In this document: in pieces, positions 51,401 through 61,352 of the stretch
Numbering within the stretch: the stretch's first letter is position 1
Layout of the letters: the number at the start of each line of letters is the position of its first letter
Source of the DNA: Stenogyne calaminthoides
Lineage: Eukaryota > Streptophyta > Magnoliopsida > Lamiales > Lamiaceae
Assembly: GCA_037126765.1 (NCBI GenBank)
Contig: JBBCBC010000009.1
Span: 25,318,870-25,382,869 of the forward strand
Length of the DNA stretch: 64,000 bases
Reading direction: 5' to 3'
Position numbers and translations under genes: made by a program
The notes under the pieces: generated by a model
Told to the model about the DNA's origin: nothing
The model's database searches: none
Seen by the model: the letters and a program-made list of their open reading frames with translations, nothing else

Positions 51401-53726
51401 GGCTAGCTGAAGAAGGAAAGAGCAAGAAAGCAACCACGTCTACGGATGTCCCCCGTAAAAAAAAAAGGTTAAGGCCAGGAGAAGAGGGCGAAGAAGGCGA
51501 AGGAGCCTCCATGACTGTTTCTAGAAGATGAGTCGGATGAAGAAGGAGCGCCAATCTTAGATCGCGCAAAAACCACAAAAAACATGTGAAAAATCGAAGA
51601 AAGCTGGAGAATAAGAGGAAGTCGAGACGATAGATCTCCTTCTCCTCCAACTCGATTCACCACTTTAAGACTATTGGGCTTCGAGCATGTCTTCCTTCCT
51701 TCCCACCTACCCATGCGAACGAAACTACATCGGTTCATGAAGAAAAGCTTACTGTTGTGGAACAGAAGTTTTGAGGCGAGAAAAGTCGAGCCAATCGGAC
51801 AACTTCCACCTACTCAAGCACCACGGAACCCTCCCACTTCTCATCAAGGAATCCGACGCAGAAATTCACGAGTGCAGATCATCAAAGACCATCACAGGAA
51901 AATGGTGTAATGCAAATCGAGCGAAATTGATGAGATGTAACAGCTGGTCGCCCATCCCGCTATTAGAGAAGAAGTTATGGAGATCCTCACCGAGAGATCT
52001 CGATTAAAAAGCTTTCAGATTTTATAATGATTATTGAATGGATGGGCGGTCTTTGATGAGTTTCAGAGATTTTGATTTTGATATGAGGAAATCGCTAAAG
52101 TAGATCAGGAAATTGGTATTGATAACTCTCGAATCTATCAAAGCTCGATCCAAGGAAGGGTTAATCGATCAAAGGCGAACAGGAGATCGAATAAGCTCCT
52201 CAAGATGCTATAATGAAGGATGTTGAGACTAATGATAGTGGAATCGAGCTTTGCAGTTCATGACCAAAACCGAAGCAAACAACTGAAAGAGATCTTAAAA
52301 ACATTCCAACATCTCACATCATCGCCGATCAATTCATCCGGAGGATCTTGTCTCAAAGATCTCTGAAAAGAAGAAGTTGAGGAGTGACGATCAAGAGGCG
52401 ATTGGCCTCAAAGAAATAATGATCAAAGGAATTGGCTATTTCTATTGAGGCAATCAAAGATCGTTCTCCCTCAACCGTGGTTAAAACTTATAAAATCCGT
52501 TGATGACAAGTTGATTAGGTGGATCAACAACAAGTTTCTTTTTCGATGCTCACAAAAAGCTCGAGTAAAGAAACTTGACAAATGATTTTTTTACACTCTC
52601 TCGCCATGGAATCTGTCCAAGAACGATCTCGAAGGTTCAACATCTAACTGCTCAAGTTCTGAGTTTATCGCAGAATCTCTCAGGCAATATCGATTGATTT
52701 TGGATCCCTAATTTCCCATCTCCTCTCTTTTGATCAAACCAAAAAAACGACGGAGGAGAAACCAACTAACATGATTAGAACAATGAAGACCTAATTGAAG
52801 CCTATGGACAAAGACTAGACCATCCGGATCTCATAACTTAAGTATGAAAAGATGGAAAAGTCAAAGGCAAGAAATGCAGGTCTTTGGGACATCACAACTG
52901 TACGATCCACTCGGACTAAAATAGTCAAGAACCGGTAGCATGATCTGAGCCGATAAGCGAATCGATGTCAAAGAGAAGGTTTTTCAAGAGGTCGAAAAAA
53001 AGAAAGAAGAAAGAAGAAAAAAAAAAGAGAGGCGTAAAATCAAGAAAAGATTCGGATCGAGAGCGAAAAGAAAGGAAAATTTGGAAAATTACGAGAACCT
53101 CATTCAAAGCAAAAGTTGATGAGATCATTCAAAAAAAGCTTTGCGACATGCTAAGAGGTTTGAGGAATGGAATAAGATCGAAGTGAATGGCTTCGACGCT
53201 TTTTGTTCTTGATCTTGTTCCACGAGAAGAATCTCCAGATGATGAATTCCTCAACCTGGTTAGAAAATAAATATCGATTTTTCAAGTATCACGAAAAAAT
53301 GAGGCCAAACTTATCAATGTAAAAATATCTCGCCAAGAGTATGATCTGTTGGATTACTCGAAGAAGGCGGTGGCTCATTTGTGAATCGGCAGAGATTCTA
53401 TTTTGACATCTGAGCAAAACGCATATAATCGATCCTCGGCCAGACCAATGATGTCAAATGGAAACTATATCAGATTTTCAACGTGCCTCAAGATCAAAGA
53501 GAGATGCGAAGGATACAAGCCTAAAGAGTGAAGAATCAAAAGACTTCTCGAGGATGTTTGCTTTTAAATTCAAACTTTTACGATGTAACATGTAATCAAC
53601 ATATCTAATGAGAAAAGTTTATTTTTACGATCCTAAGACAAAATCTCATTGTCTTACGATTATGTGCTCTTTCTTGTTCTATATTTATCAAGCTGTGTTT
53701 GGTTTCTCGGTGTTTTGGTTTTTTAT
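48421..53726 (+). other. Copia C 3' region, possible env-like ORF remnant
   Basis: Between the pol end and the purine tract. An ATG at 50618 preceded by TTTGTAG (acceptor-like) opens a short plus-strand frame (MATHGMGKIM). Lys/Glu/Arg-rich coding-like sequence occurs at 51400-53190. SIRE elements carry an env-like ORF in this place, but no transmembrane segment or recognisable domain could be read, so the label rests on position. A few ACCCTAAAC words lie at 48800-48835. Confidence 0.45.
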
Positions 53727-53739
53727 CAAAAGGGGAAAT

Positions 53740-55291
53740 TGTTGGGAAATTTATAGTTTTGATAAAAGTTCCAAAACACATGTAATAGGACGGTCGGACA
53801 CATTAGGTGGTGATGTTTTATATTGGTTTATAGAATACCGGTTGATAATTCTTGTATAGAACAACCGATGTAATAGATAGGTCACATATTGAGGGGAACC
53901 TCAATATGTATGAGTCGAATCTGAAGATCTAAAGAAACGGTGATATCCGGCGGGGCCGCGAATGCTAGAGAAGAACGGAAGATCGGATCAATCGATCTAG
54001 TCGGATATCTCATTTGAAGTCATAAAGCTCAAACTTCGAGAATACTTGAAGATCGGATGACTTCGGAAGATCGGACCGAAGACCTACATCAATCCGCTAG
54101 TTGAAGCTAAGTCAACCTAAGCAAAGAAGACTCCATCGTAGGTTTCGATTCGGTCGATCAAGTCACCACCAGTGAATGTTCGATGTTTCACCAAATCATA
54201 TCTATGATCCAAACAAGAAGAATGTCAACCTTAGTTGGAAGAACAACACTGAAAAGTGCGTCTGTTAACCAATAAGAACTAGACACGTATGATCTGAGCC
54301 GGCAATTACGGGATTTGATGCTGCTCCTTCTAACGGCTATAAAATACAAGTTCACGCTTTCAGCCATGCCGTTCCTGAAGCACGTCACATCAATCCTGCA
54401 AACCTACCAAATATAGCCTGAAATTCAAATTGCTCTCCAACGGCTCTTTAATTTCAAAGGTCTATAAATATGGGATCACACTTGAGTGAAGACACGGAAA
54501 CACTGAACAATCAAGAAGCTCAAGCAATTATCAGATTTCCGCACGAAGAACACGATCAAGAAGATTATTTTATTAAGTGTTCATCCCATAAGTTCTTAGC
54601 ATAGAAATCTTTTCATCTAGCTGATAGGCTACCTTAAACACTAGAAAAGATTTCATAGTTGGAACCAAAACAATCTTATCCAAAACCCAAAGTTAGGTTA
54701 AGTTGTTTAGCAAGATTTCAGACTAGGGTTTCTAGTTCTGATTTCTGGGATCGGTTGAGTGAGAACTCCTTAAATATCTGTCGGTGTACTGTGTTGGACT
54801 AACACATAAAACTAAGTCCAGTTGGTTAAGTTGGTGCCCTTGTGATAGGGAAGAGTGGACGTGGGGACTGGTTTGTCGAACCACTATAAATCTTGTGTGC
54901 CTTTACCGCTTTGATTATCTGTCTACACAATTGCATAACCTTTAAAGCGCATACATATTCTAAGTTGAGATCAGCTAGCACCAAGCTTCTGATCTGATCA
55001 AGCTTGACACTTCAGTCAACTGGTTAAAAGACTAACTTTGGAATCTGATTTATAAAAACTGGTTTTTCACGGGTAAAACTTAAGCTTCCGCACACATCAG
55101 TTAAACTGATAGCTACCAAACTGATCTGCCTTCTGGCGATTAGTAAGTTGGTTATCAGCCCAAACTGATTCACTCGCTTTGACTGATCAAAGCTAGCGCC
55201 ATCACACCTGATCTGCACAAAAAGTTTTCAGAAGTCTATTCACCCCTCCCCTCTAGACTTCTGCCCTCACAAAACCCGTTCGGGACCTACA
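53740..55291 (+). repeat. 3' LTR of Copia C
   Basis: About 1.55 kb. TATA box TATAAATAT at 54463-54471. Ends GGGACCTACA at 55291, directly followed by the target-site copy AACAG. Confidence 0.95.
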
Positions 55292-56157
55292 AACAGGTTC
55301 CGAGGCAACGAGATAATGACCATGGTGGACATTTTGTGTGTTGCTTTATAGAAGATATAATCCGCGCTTCTCTAACGAACATTCCTCTCAATGTAAGTCA
55401 ATTTATCGATTTATTTAAATTATTATTGATTGAATAAAAATTCATACTATATTGATTGATTCGTTGTTTGCAGTTTGTCTATGAACGTGAGCTCAAGTAT
55501 TACTCTAAGAAAAGACTGGAGAAATGGAAAAACGATTGGACGGGGTACCTTTACAATCGATTCTTATATTCATACGATATTGAGTGAATGTTGTTTGAAA
55601 TATTGGTAGCATTTAATTAAATTATATATTTGTGATGATATATATTTCATGTTTTTGGTGTATTGGACGTATGTTTATGATTGTATGTTTATTTATTTCA
55701 TGATGTGTATGTTTATTAATTTATTTGATCGATGTTTTGGTATATATATATGTGGTTTATGGTTTTATTATAGGATTTTTGGTTTATGGTATATGGTATT
55801 GGACGTATATATAAGTTTTAGTTTATAGTTTTATTATAGGATTTTTAAAATATAAATTAATAATTAAAAAAAAAGATATTGGATGACGGTTAATAAATCA
55901 TTTGTCTATAACATATAAACGAAATTAAAAAAAAAATTAACTTAGACAATGGTTGATAACCGTTGTCCAAGCTAAATCTTGCAAAGCGGTTGAAAACCGC
56001 TGTCCAAGTGCTTTTCTTGGACAACGGTTTTTTATCAGCTGTCCAAGCTTGGACAACTGATTCTTGGAGAGCGGTTATAACCGCTCTCCAATGTCATTTT
56101 TCACACATGTCCAAGCCCAAATGTGTATTAGTGATTAATTCAATCTTCTAATTAATT

Positions 56158-56400
56158 ATATAAACCTAAACCCTAAACCCATGACCATGAACCAATCGAG
56201 CCGGGTTCGATTTCAGGTCGGGTTTAAAAAAATATATATAATTATTTAATTAGTTTCTTTAATTAATTCAATCTTCTCATTAATTATATAAACCTAAACC
56301 CTAAACCATGAACCCTAAACCCATGAATCATTCGGGCCGGGTGAACCATGAACCACTCGGGCCGGGTTCAGTTTCGGGTCCGATTTTTTTTTAAAATTAA
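56158..56400 (+). repeat. Telomere-like repeats inside the Mutator-like MITE
   Basis: Two tandem units, each starting TTAATTCAATCTTCT then AACCTAAACCCTAAACC, followed by CCATGAACCACTCGGGCCG and GGGTTCRRTTTC words. They share these spacer words with the 9880-11200 block. Confidence 0.88.
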
Positions 56401-56792
56401 TATAATTAATGAAATTGGGTAAAATATTAAATATATATAAATGAGAAGATTGAATTAATTAAAGAAACTAATTAAATGATGGTGGAGACCTTGCATATGT
56501 GGCGCGCCATATAAGCGGTGGACATATAAGTTTGTGCCCACATGCGGGAATATGATCAAATTCGTGAAAATATATTATTTACTTTTACACCTATCCTTAA
56601 AGTAACATATATAGTAACATAAATTTGGGGGCGCGTTTTTTTCTTTTGCCTTTGTGCGATTTTTTTGGGAAGATTCGTTTGACCCGATTAGACTAGCTAA
56701 GAATGTGAGAGTTTTCAGTCCTTCTTTGAATGTGCTAACATATAATATAAAATATTTCATTATAGTGTCCCTCAGAAAAATTGGGACACTTT

Positions 56793-57063
56793 CACTACAA
56801 AAAAGCTTTCATTTAACGATAATAGTCCTCGTTAATAACAAGGGCCATAAAAACCTTCGTTAATAACAAGGGCTTTAAAGAGGGTTCTGGTAACCCTCGA
56901 TACTATTCAGGGATTTCAATGTCTTGTTACTAACGAGGGCATTAACGAGCAATAAATTTTTCCTCGTTAATAACGAGGGCTTTAACAAGCACCATAACAA
57001 CCTTTGTTAATAGTGAGGACATATTTCCCTCGCTAATGACATGGCATAGTCCCCTCGTTAAAA
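56793..57063 (+). mobile_element. CACTA-end fragment with palindromic subterminal repeats
   Basis: Begins CACTACAAAAAAGC, a common CACTA terminus. Repeats of CCTCGTTAATAACGAGGGC and close variants follow in both orientations (about seven). No matching opposite end and no coding region, so it is a truncated end. An 8-bp perfect hairpin AGTGTCCC...GGGACACT (56764-56790) sits directly before it. Confidence 0.65.
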
Positions 57064-57109
57064 ATACAAAAATATATGAAATATATTTTTTATGAATGAA
57101 AATTTAATG

Positions 57110-57300
57110 AATGAGTCACGTAACCCAACTAGTAATGTTATATCACATAAGAGTTTTCCGTGTAGGAGGCCTTGGGTTCGAACCTTACTGCTGAAAAACT
57201 CATCTAGCCCAATGGTATTGCTAGAGCACATAAGAGCTATGCGTGTAGGGGTCTCGGGTTCAAACCCTATTGCCCTCTTATTAACGATAATAATGTAAAT
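57110..57300 (+). mobile_element. tRNA-related SINE heads, tandem pair
   Basis: The second unit has an A-box TAGCCCAATGG (57206-57216) and a B-box GGTTCAAACC (57257-57266), both matching the RNA polymerase III consensus at a spacing of about 40 bp. The first has a clear B-box GGTTCGAACC (57175-57184) with a weak A-box. Both share a CACATAAGAG...GTGTAGG segment. No acceptor-stem pairing, so these are not functional tRNA genes. Confidence 0.6.
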
Positions 57301-58591
57301 CATAAAGAGCCCACTCGTAGACATATTATTATGTGCCCACCATTTATTTGTCAAAACATAATTAAAGAGAACAAATTTTGGTTTCTCACCTTTTGGGCAC
57401 TTAAATTATTATCGATATGATTGAGTGAAGGAAAACATACTATTAAATGAACATGCGTTATCCAAATAATGTTTGATCCCTAAGCCACGGAGTGTTTGAA
57501 AATTCAAATCACAACTTAAAAACTTTTTAGAAAATAAAGGTGTGAGGGAACAATTTTTAAAATGTTGTACTTGCAAACACCTCTTGTGTCTCCAAATGAG
57601 GTCTCGAAGAACAGTTGGTAACATCGACAATTCGACATCATAGGTAACTGTATTTTTTATTTATTTTTTAAAACATAACAAATATTATTCCCCAATAAAT
57701 CAAGATCCTAGTGCATCTATTTTGACATGGAAACTACTTGCTTAGTTGGACATCCACATAAACATTTTTAATCTATTTATTAAATTATAGTATTAATTAT
57801 TAAATATTTTCCAAATCTATAAAACATATCAGCACCACATATATCTCCATCTCTCAGGCTATTCAAAACCAACTCCTTAATCACCATCCAAGGACTGATA
57901 TAATGAACTTATTATTTTCATTTGAATATTGAGAAAATTTGAATTTTCTAAAGACTGTAATAAATACAATAATTTCACAAACTTGAGACGCATAAGAAAA
58001 GTGGAAATTTGCGAATGGATTTGTGAGAGGACAGGGGTATCTGTTGAAAACAGTGGAGAGCTGGAAATCTCATGATATTCAACATCTCTATATATTTTAG
58101 CATTCACCTATATTGATTGTACTAAATTTATATTTGTTAGAAAAAATAAAATTGCTATACACACTAATTAAAATCTCAAAGTTTTCCAGTTGGAAAAAAT
58201 TTGTGGATTCATGCTTTTAGCATGTTAATGGCGGTTAAAGAGATACTATATCTGACTGCTCGTGTGTTTTATAGATTTCACTAATGCTGATTGCATTTAA
58301 TTTATATATCACAAAAAAGAAAATTATTACACACACTAAGTCACTAATTGTGTTGTGCACGAACAAATTGTTGGGATCTGTCTTAATTTATTGAATGATG
58401 TTTTGTGGCTTTAATTTCATAAATTAAAACCCTCAAGCTTTTCAGTAGAAAAGAAATGGCCGATTCATGTTTTTAGCATGTTAATGACGATTAAGGAGAT
58501 ACATGCGGCTGCTGATATGTTTTATAAATAGCCTAAAATAAAAAGAAACAATCCTTTTTTTTTTAAACAAGATACATTCTTTTTTATAGCA
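57301..58591. repeat. AT-rich intergenic stretch with a diverged direct repeat
   Basis: No gene seen. About 110 bp occurs at about 58165-58275 and again at about 58418-58535 (shared: GATTCATG then TTTTAGCATGTTAATG, GATTAAGGAGATAC-like, TGTTTTATA). Short minus-strand ORFs at 57058-57630 overlap the SINE and lack domains. Confidence 0.6.
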
Positions 58592-58594
58592 AGT

Positions 58595-59050
58595 GTGGCT
58601 CGAGTCGAGGGTGAACTAGCTGAGGCAAGGGAGGAGTTGGTCGCCAAGGAGGCACAGTTTAAGGGGGCCGAGGAGCTGAACGCCAGCTTTGCTTATGTGA
58701 TGGCATTCGTCGGGGCCATCCGGATTTATCATGCTGCGAACCCAACTGCCGACCTCAACGGTTTTGTCACCGAGCTATCCGACTACGTTCGTGACAACCC
58801 TCCTGCCCCCAACGTCCTGCTGGAGATCAAGGACTTAGAAGACATGGGCATTGACCTCTCCTTCTTTGCCAACCCGAGCCGGATTGTGCGCCCAACTCCT
58901 GATCCCGATGAGACTCAGTCGGGTCTTGCTGATTCGGTTCCTGAGGCCCCCTTTGGCACGATTCGACCTCCTCCGGAGGTCGTAGGGGGGGAAGCTTTAG
59001 AGAGGTCGGGTGTCGATCCTGCGGGGGATGCCGTCATCCCTGGTCTCTGA
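58595..59050 (+). pseudogene. Plus-strand ORF downstream of Gypsy pol (antisense ORF candidate)
   Basis: 152 codons opening at a GTG at the element's truncated edge, so the true start is probably lost. The N-terminus is a heptad-like coiled coil (VEGELAEAREELVAKEAQFK). The C-terminus is acidic and Pro-rich. It is antisense to the retroelement. Several Tat-lineage elements (Grande and relatives) are known to carry an antisense ORF between pol and the 3' LTR, and this fits in place and strand. Function unknown. No database check made. Confidence 0.6.
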
Positions 59051-59658
59051 TGGGGATGCTTATCAGGATTCCAGTTGTTCTTAAGAATGATAACATCAAG
59101 AATCCTGATAAGAAAAAGGAGATTGAGAAGTTGTTGAACCCCATCCCCAACAATACTTTTGATTAGCACGCTTTGAAGTCAGAGTCTGCCCAGAGATTGC
59201 AGTGAAATCGAGCATTGGTAGAACCCGTTGGTAGGATATCAGAATTTATGTCTTGATGTATTTTATTTCCCATTGGCTTTAGGCCGCTTGATGTAATCGT
59301 CCTTCGAACTCTTCAGTGTACCAACCTTCGGGCCTTTGTCATTGATGAAAATTCCGTCTTTTTCCTTCCTTTGTTGTGCCGACTTGATTTCCTTATGCGA
59401 CTTTTACAATTGCTTTGGTTCTTATCGTCTTATTGCCAATGCGATTTTACTTAAACTTTGCTTAGTCGTCTTACAAAGTCGGGGGAGGATCATACCTCTT
59501 TGGATGGTGATCTCGCCGCCAGTATGTCGAAAGTCGAACTTCAGGTGGTCGATATTTTTATATATCCGACCCCTTTAGTTTAAACACATGAATTTTGAAA
59601 AGAGGAACTGACATTATTATTGATTGGTCGATTGGTTTACAAGGATGCAATTTCGAAC
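59051..59658. other. Between the antisense ORF and Gypsy pol; no gene seen
   Basis: Holds the probable 3' untranslated region of the plus-strand ORF (T-rich, 59240-59460). One short ORF at 59336-59578 shows no domain. Confidence 0.5.
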
Positions 59659-61352
59659 CTACTGATAATACTTCTTTAGGTGAGCTGTATTCCATGGGTA
59701 CTGAACCTTAGTGCCATCTGGATTTTCGAGCTCGTAGGCGCCATTTGACAGGACTCTTGTGACCTTGAACGGCCCTTCCCAGTTCGGGCTGAAAGTCCCT
59801 TTAGATACACCGAGCACTTTCTTCAACACCAAGTCTCCTTTTTTGAATTGTCGAAGTCGCACTTTAGAGTTGTAGTACTTCTCCGATTGTTGTTTATATC
59901 TCACATTTCTCATGTTGGCCTCTAGTCGTTTTTCTTCGAGTATGTCCAGGTTTCTGGCTAAAGCCTCGTAGTTGTGGTCGATCGCGACTTGACTCGTGCG
60001 GAGGTTAGGGAAACCGACCTCCGCGGGTATGACCGTCTTGGTTCCAAAGGCCAAGGAGTAGGGAGTTTCCCCTGTTAAATTTCGGCAGGTCGTCCTGTAC
60101 GACCACAACACATCTGGGAGCTCGCTAGCCCATTTTCCTTTTCCCCCTTCAATCTTGGCTTTCAGCGTGTGTTTGATGATCTTGTTCACAGCCTCGACCT
60201 GGCCGTTCGATTGAGGGTGGTACGGATTTGAGAAGATCTTTGCGATCTTCCATTTTTTGAAGAAGTTGTCGATTTTGAGGCCATCGAACTGTTTTCCATT
60301 ATCCGATATAATGGCCTGCGGCAACCCGAATCTGTAGATGATATTCCACCATATAAACTTGATGACGTGATCTTGATCTATGGTTGCCAAGGCCTCAGCC
60401 TCGGCCCATTTTGTGAAGTAATCCACCGCAACCAGGGCATATTTGACTGAGCCTGGAGCTGTTGGGAGCAGCCCAATAATGTCTATCCCCCACTTTGCAA
60501 AGGGCCAAGGACTGAGGATGCTCGTGAGTTCTTCTGGAGCGATTTTGATGGATGGTGTATAAATTTGGCATTTATGGCACTTGTGTGCGAAGATGATGGC
60601 ATCGGCCCTTAAGGTTGGCCAAAAATACCCTTGTCTTGTGATTTTGTGAGCCAATGATTGCCCCCCAGCGTGGTTTTCGCATACACCTTCGTGTATCTCC
60701 CTTAGGACGGCTTGCCCTTGTTCTTGTGTGATACATCGAAGTAGTGGAATGTTGAAGCCTCGTTTGTACAACTCGTTGTTGATCATCATTTAGTGCGTGG
60801 CTCGCAGTTGTAACTGTCGAGCTTGAATTCTTTCTTGCGGCAAGAGACCATTTGTCAAATAATCAATGATGTGTGTCATCCAGTTCACTATCAGGGTTTC
60901 TAGGGTCGCGACCACTGTTAGAGCAGTGGAGGGGTGGGAGAGCTTTGTGATGGTGACATCCTTCATCTCTGTTGGCCCCTCTGAAGTCGCTAGTCGTGCT
61001 AGAGCATCGGCTCGTGAATTCCGATCCCTCAAAACTAATTTAACGTGGATTTGTTCGAATTTCTGACATAATGCCTGACCACCTCTTGGTAGGCCGCCAT
61101 TCTATCATCTCGGGCCTCATATTCCCCCAAGACTTGACATGCCACGAGTTGAGAGTCCGTGTGTACCTGCAGCCTCTTGATGCCCATTGTTGTCGACATC
61201 TCCAGACCGCTGATGAGTGCTTCATATTCGGCCTCGTTGTTTGTTGCGGGGAAGTCGAAAGTGATGGCGTTCTAAAATGAGATGCCCTCCGGACTTATCA
61301 GGGCTACCCCGGCTCCCGACTTATGGGAAATCACTGATCCATCTACGAATAA
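59659..61352 (-). pseudogene. Gypsy archaeal-type RNase H and integrase
   Basis: Integrase (59659-60789) is one open stretch of about 376 residues: zinc-binding H2C2 (HEGVCENHAG, CHKCQ), the core with GIDIIG, SDNGKQF and the Glu in SNGQVEAVNK, and the C-terminal GPFKV / HLKKYY chromo-less end. Upstream (60790-61352) the archaeal-type RNase H shows LFVDGS, TNNEAEYEAL, HTDSQL and RADALARLA. Lesions: an in-frame TAA directly before 60789, TAG at 61353-61355, TAG near 61273, and a frameshift near 61070. Integrase itself looks undamaged. Confidence 0.93.

Larger units (their letters stand above)
40830..55291 (+). mobile_element. Copia C: SIRE/Maximus-like Ty1/Copia, 14.5 kb
   Basis: LTRs at 40830-42386 and 53740-55291, both TGTTGGGAAATTTATA to GGGACCTACA. 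Perfect 5-bp target duplication AACAG (40825-40829, 55292-55296). A primer-site-like TGGTATC starts at 42389. The purine tract AAAAGGGGAAAT precedes the 3' LTR. Gag-pol occupies about 42526-48420, followed by more than 5 kb before the 3' LTR. That large 3' space, the LTR length and the total size are typical of SIRE-type elements. All ORFs are broken. Confidence 0.95.
37801..55587 (+). pseudogene. CACTA ORF with C-terminal ULP1-like domain, broken
   Basis: Starts MSRLPYPGDDGDDD at 37801. A Plant En/Spm-associated middle region is readable in pieces (GMIHGHPITPGFVRV near 39530, then PKPIDELSQIG near 39610 in another frame). Towards the end, HWVLVAIHMNTLSVYFMDP (near 40455-40515) gives the His and Asp of an ULP1-like peptidase. 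The intron after 40745 ends at the CAG before 55297. The next exon continues (VPRQRDNDHGGHFVCC) and a last exon ends KYYSKKRLEKW...DIE at 55585-55587. Copia C lies wholly in that intron. Stops and frameshifts occur early (TGA about 37908, others). The nucleophile position reads DHGG instead of DCG. No TNP2-type transposase is present, so the element is non-autonomous. Confidence 0.78.
36084..56133. mobile_element. CACTA (En/Spm) element, split by Copia C
   Basis: Ends: left CACTACTACACATTTGAGC, right (complement) CACTAATACACATTTGGGC. Target duplication ATT at 36081-36083 and 56134-56136, the 3 bp expected for CACTA. Both ends carry subterminal repeats with CTTGGACAA, GTCCAAG and GCGGTT words (36110-36260, 55930-56115), the usual transposase-binding architecture. 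About 5.6 kb without Copia C. It inserted in the left TIR of the Mutator-like MITE. Confidence 0.95.
35976..56564. mobile_element. Mutator-like MITE, split by a CACTA element
   Basis: Long terminal inverted repeats: the first 108 bp at 35976-36083 match the complement of about 56457-56564 with roughly one difference in eight (shared words CCACCGCTTATRTGGCGCGC and TTTAATTAGTTT). It is flanked by the 10-bp direct repeat TGAAAATATA at 35966-35975 and 56565-56574. Long TIRs and a 9-11 bp target duplication are Mutator-type. Without the CACTA element it is only about 0.54 kb and has no gene, so it is non-autonomous. Its core carries telomere-like repeats. Confidence 0.92.
30408..56589 (+). mobile_element. 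Copia B: RE1-like Ty1/Copia, host of the nested stack
   Basis: Short LTRs: 5' at 30408-30581 (174 bp), and 3' at 35821-35975 continuing at 56575-56589 after the nested MITE. Both share GCATAAGATAATCTCACTCA and end in TTTTACA. The primer site TGGTATCAG starts at 30582, and the purine tract GAGGGGGGA ends at 35820. The order protease, integrase, RT, RNase H is Ty1/Copia. Gag is missing. No exact target duplication was found (left flank CATAT-like, right CCTAT). Without insertions the element would be about 3.9 kb. Confidence 0.93.

Noticed and set aside
50618..53190. A firm envelope gene call in Copia C
   Set aside because: Position fits an env-like ORF, but no signal peptide, membrane segment or continuous frame could be read.
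57175..57266. Functional tRNA genes
   Set aside because: A- and B-boxes are present but there is no acceptor stem or anticodon arm, so SINE-like is the better reading.
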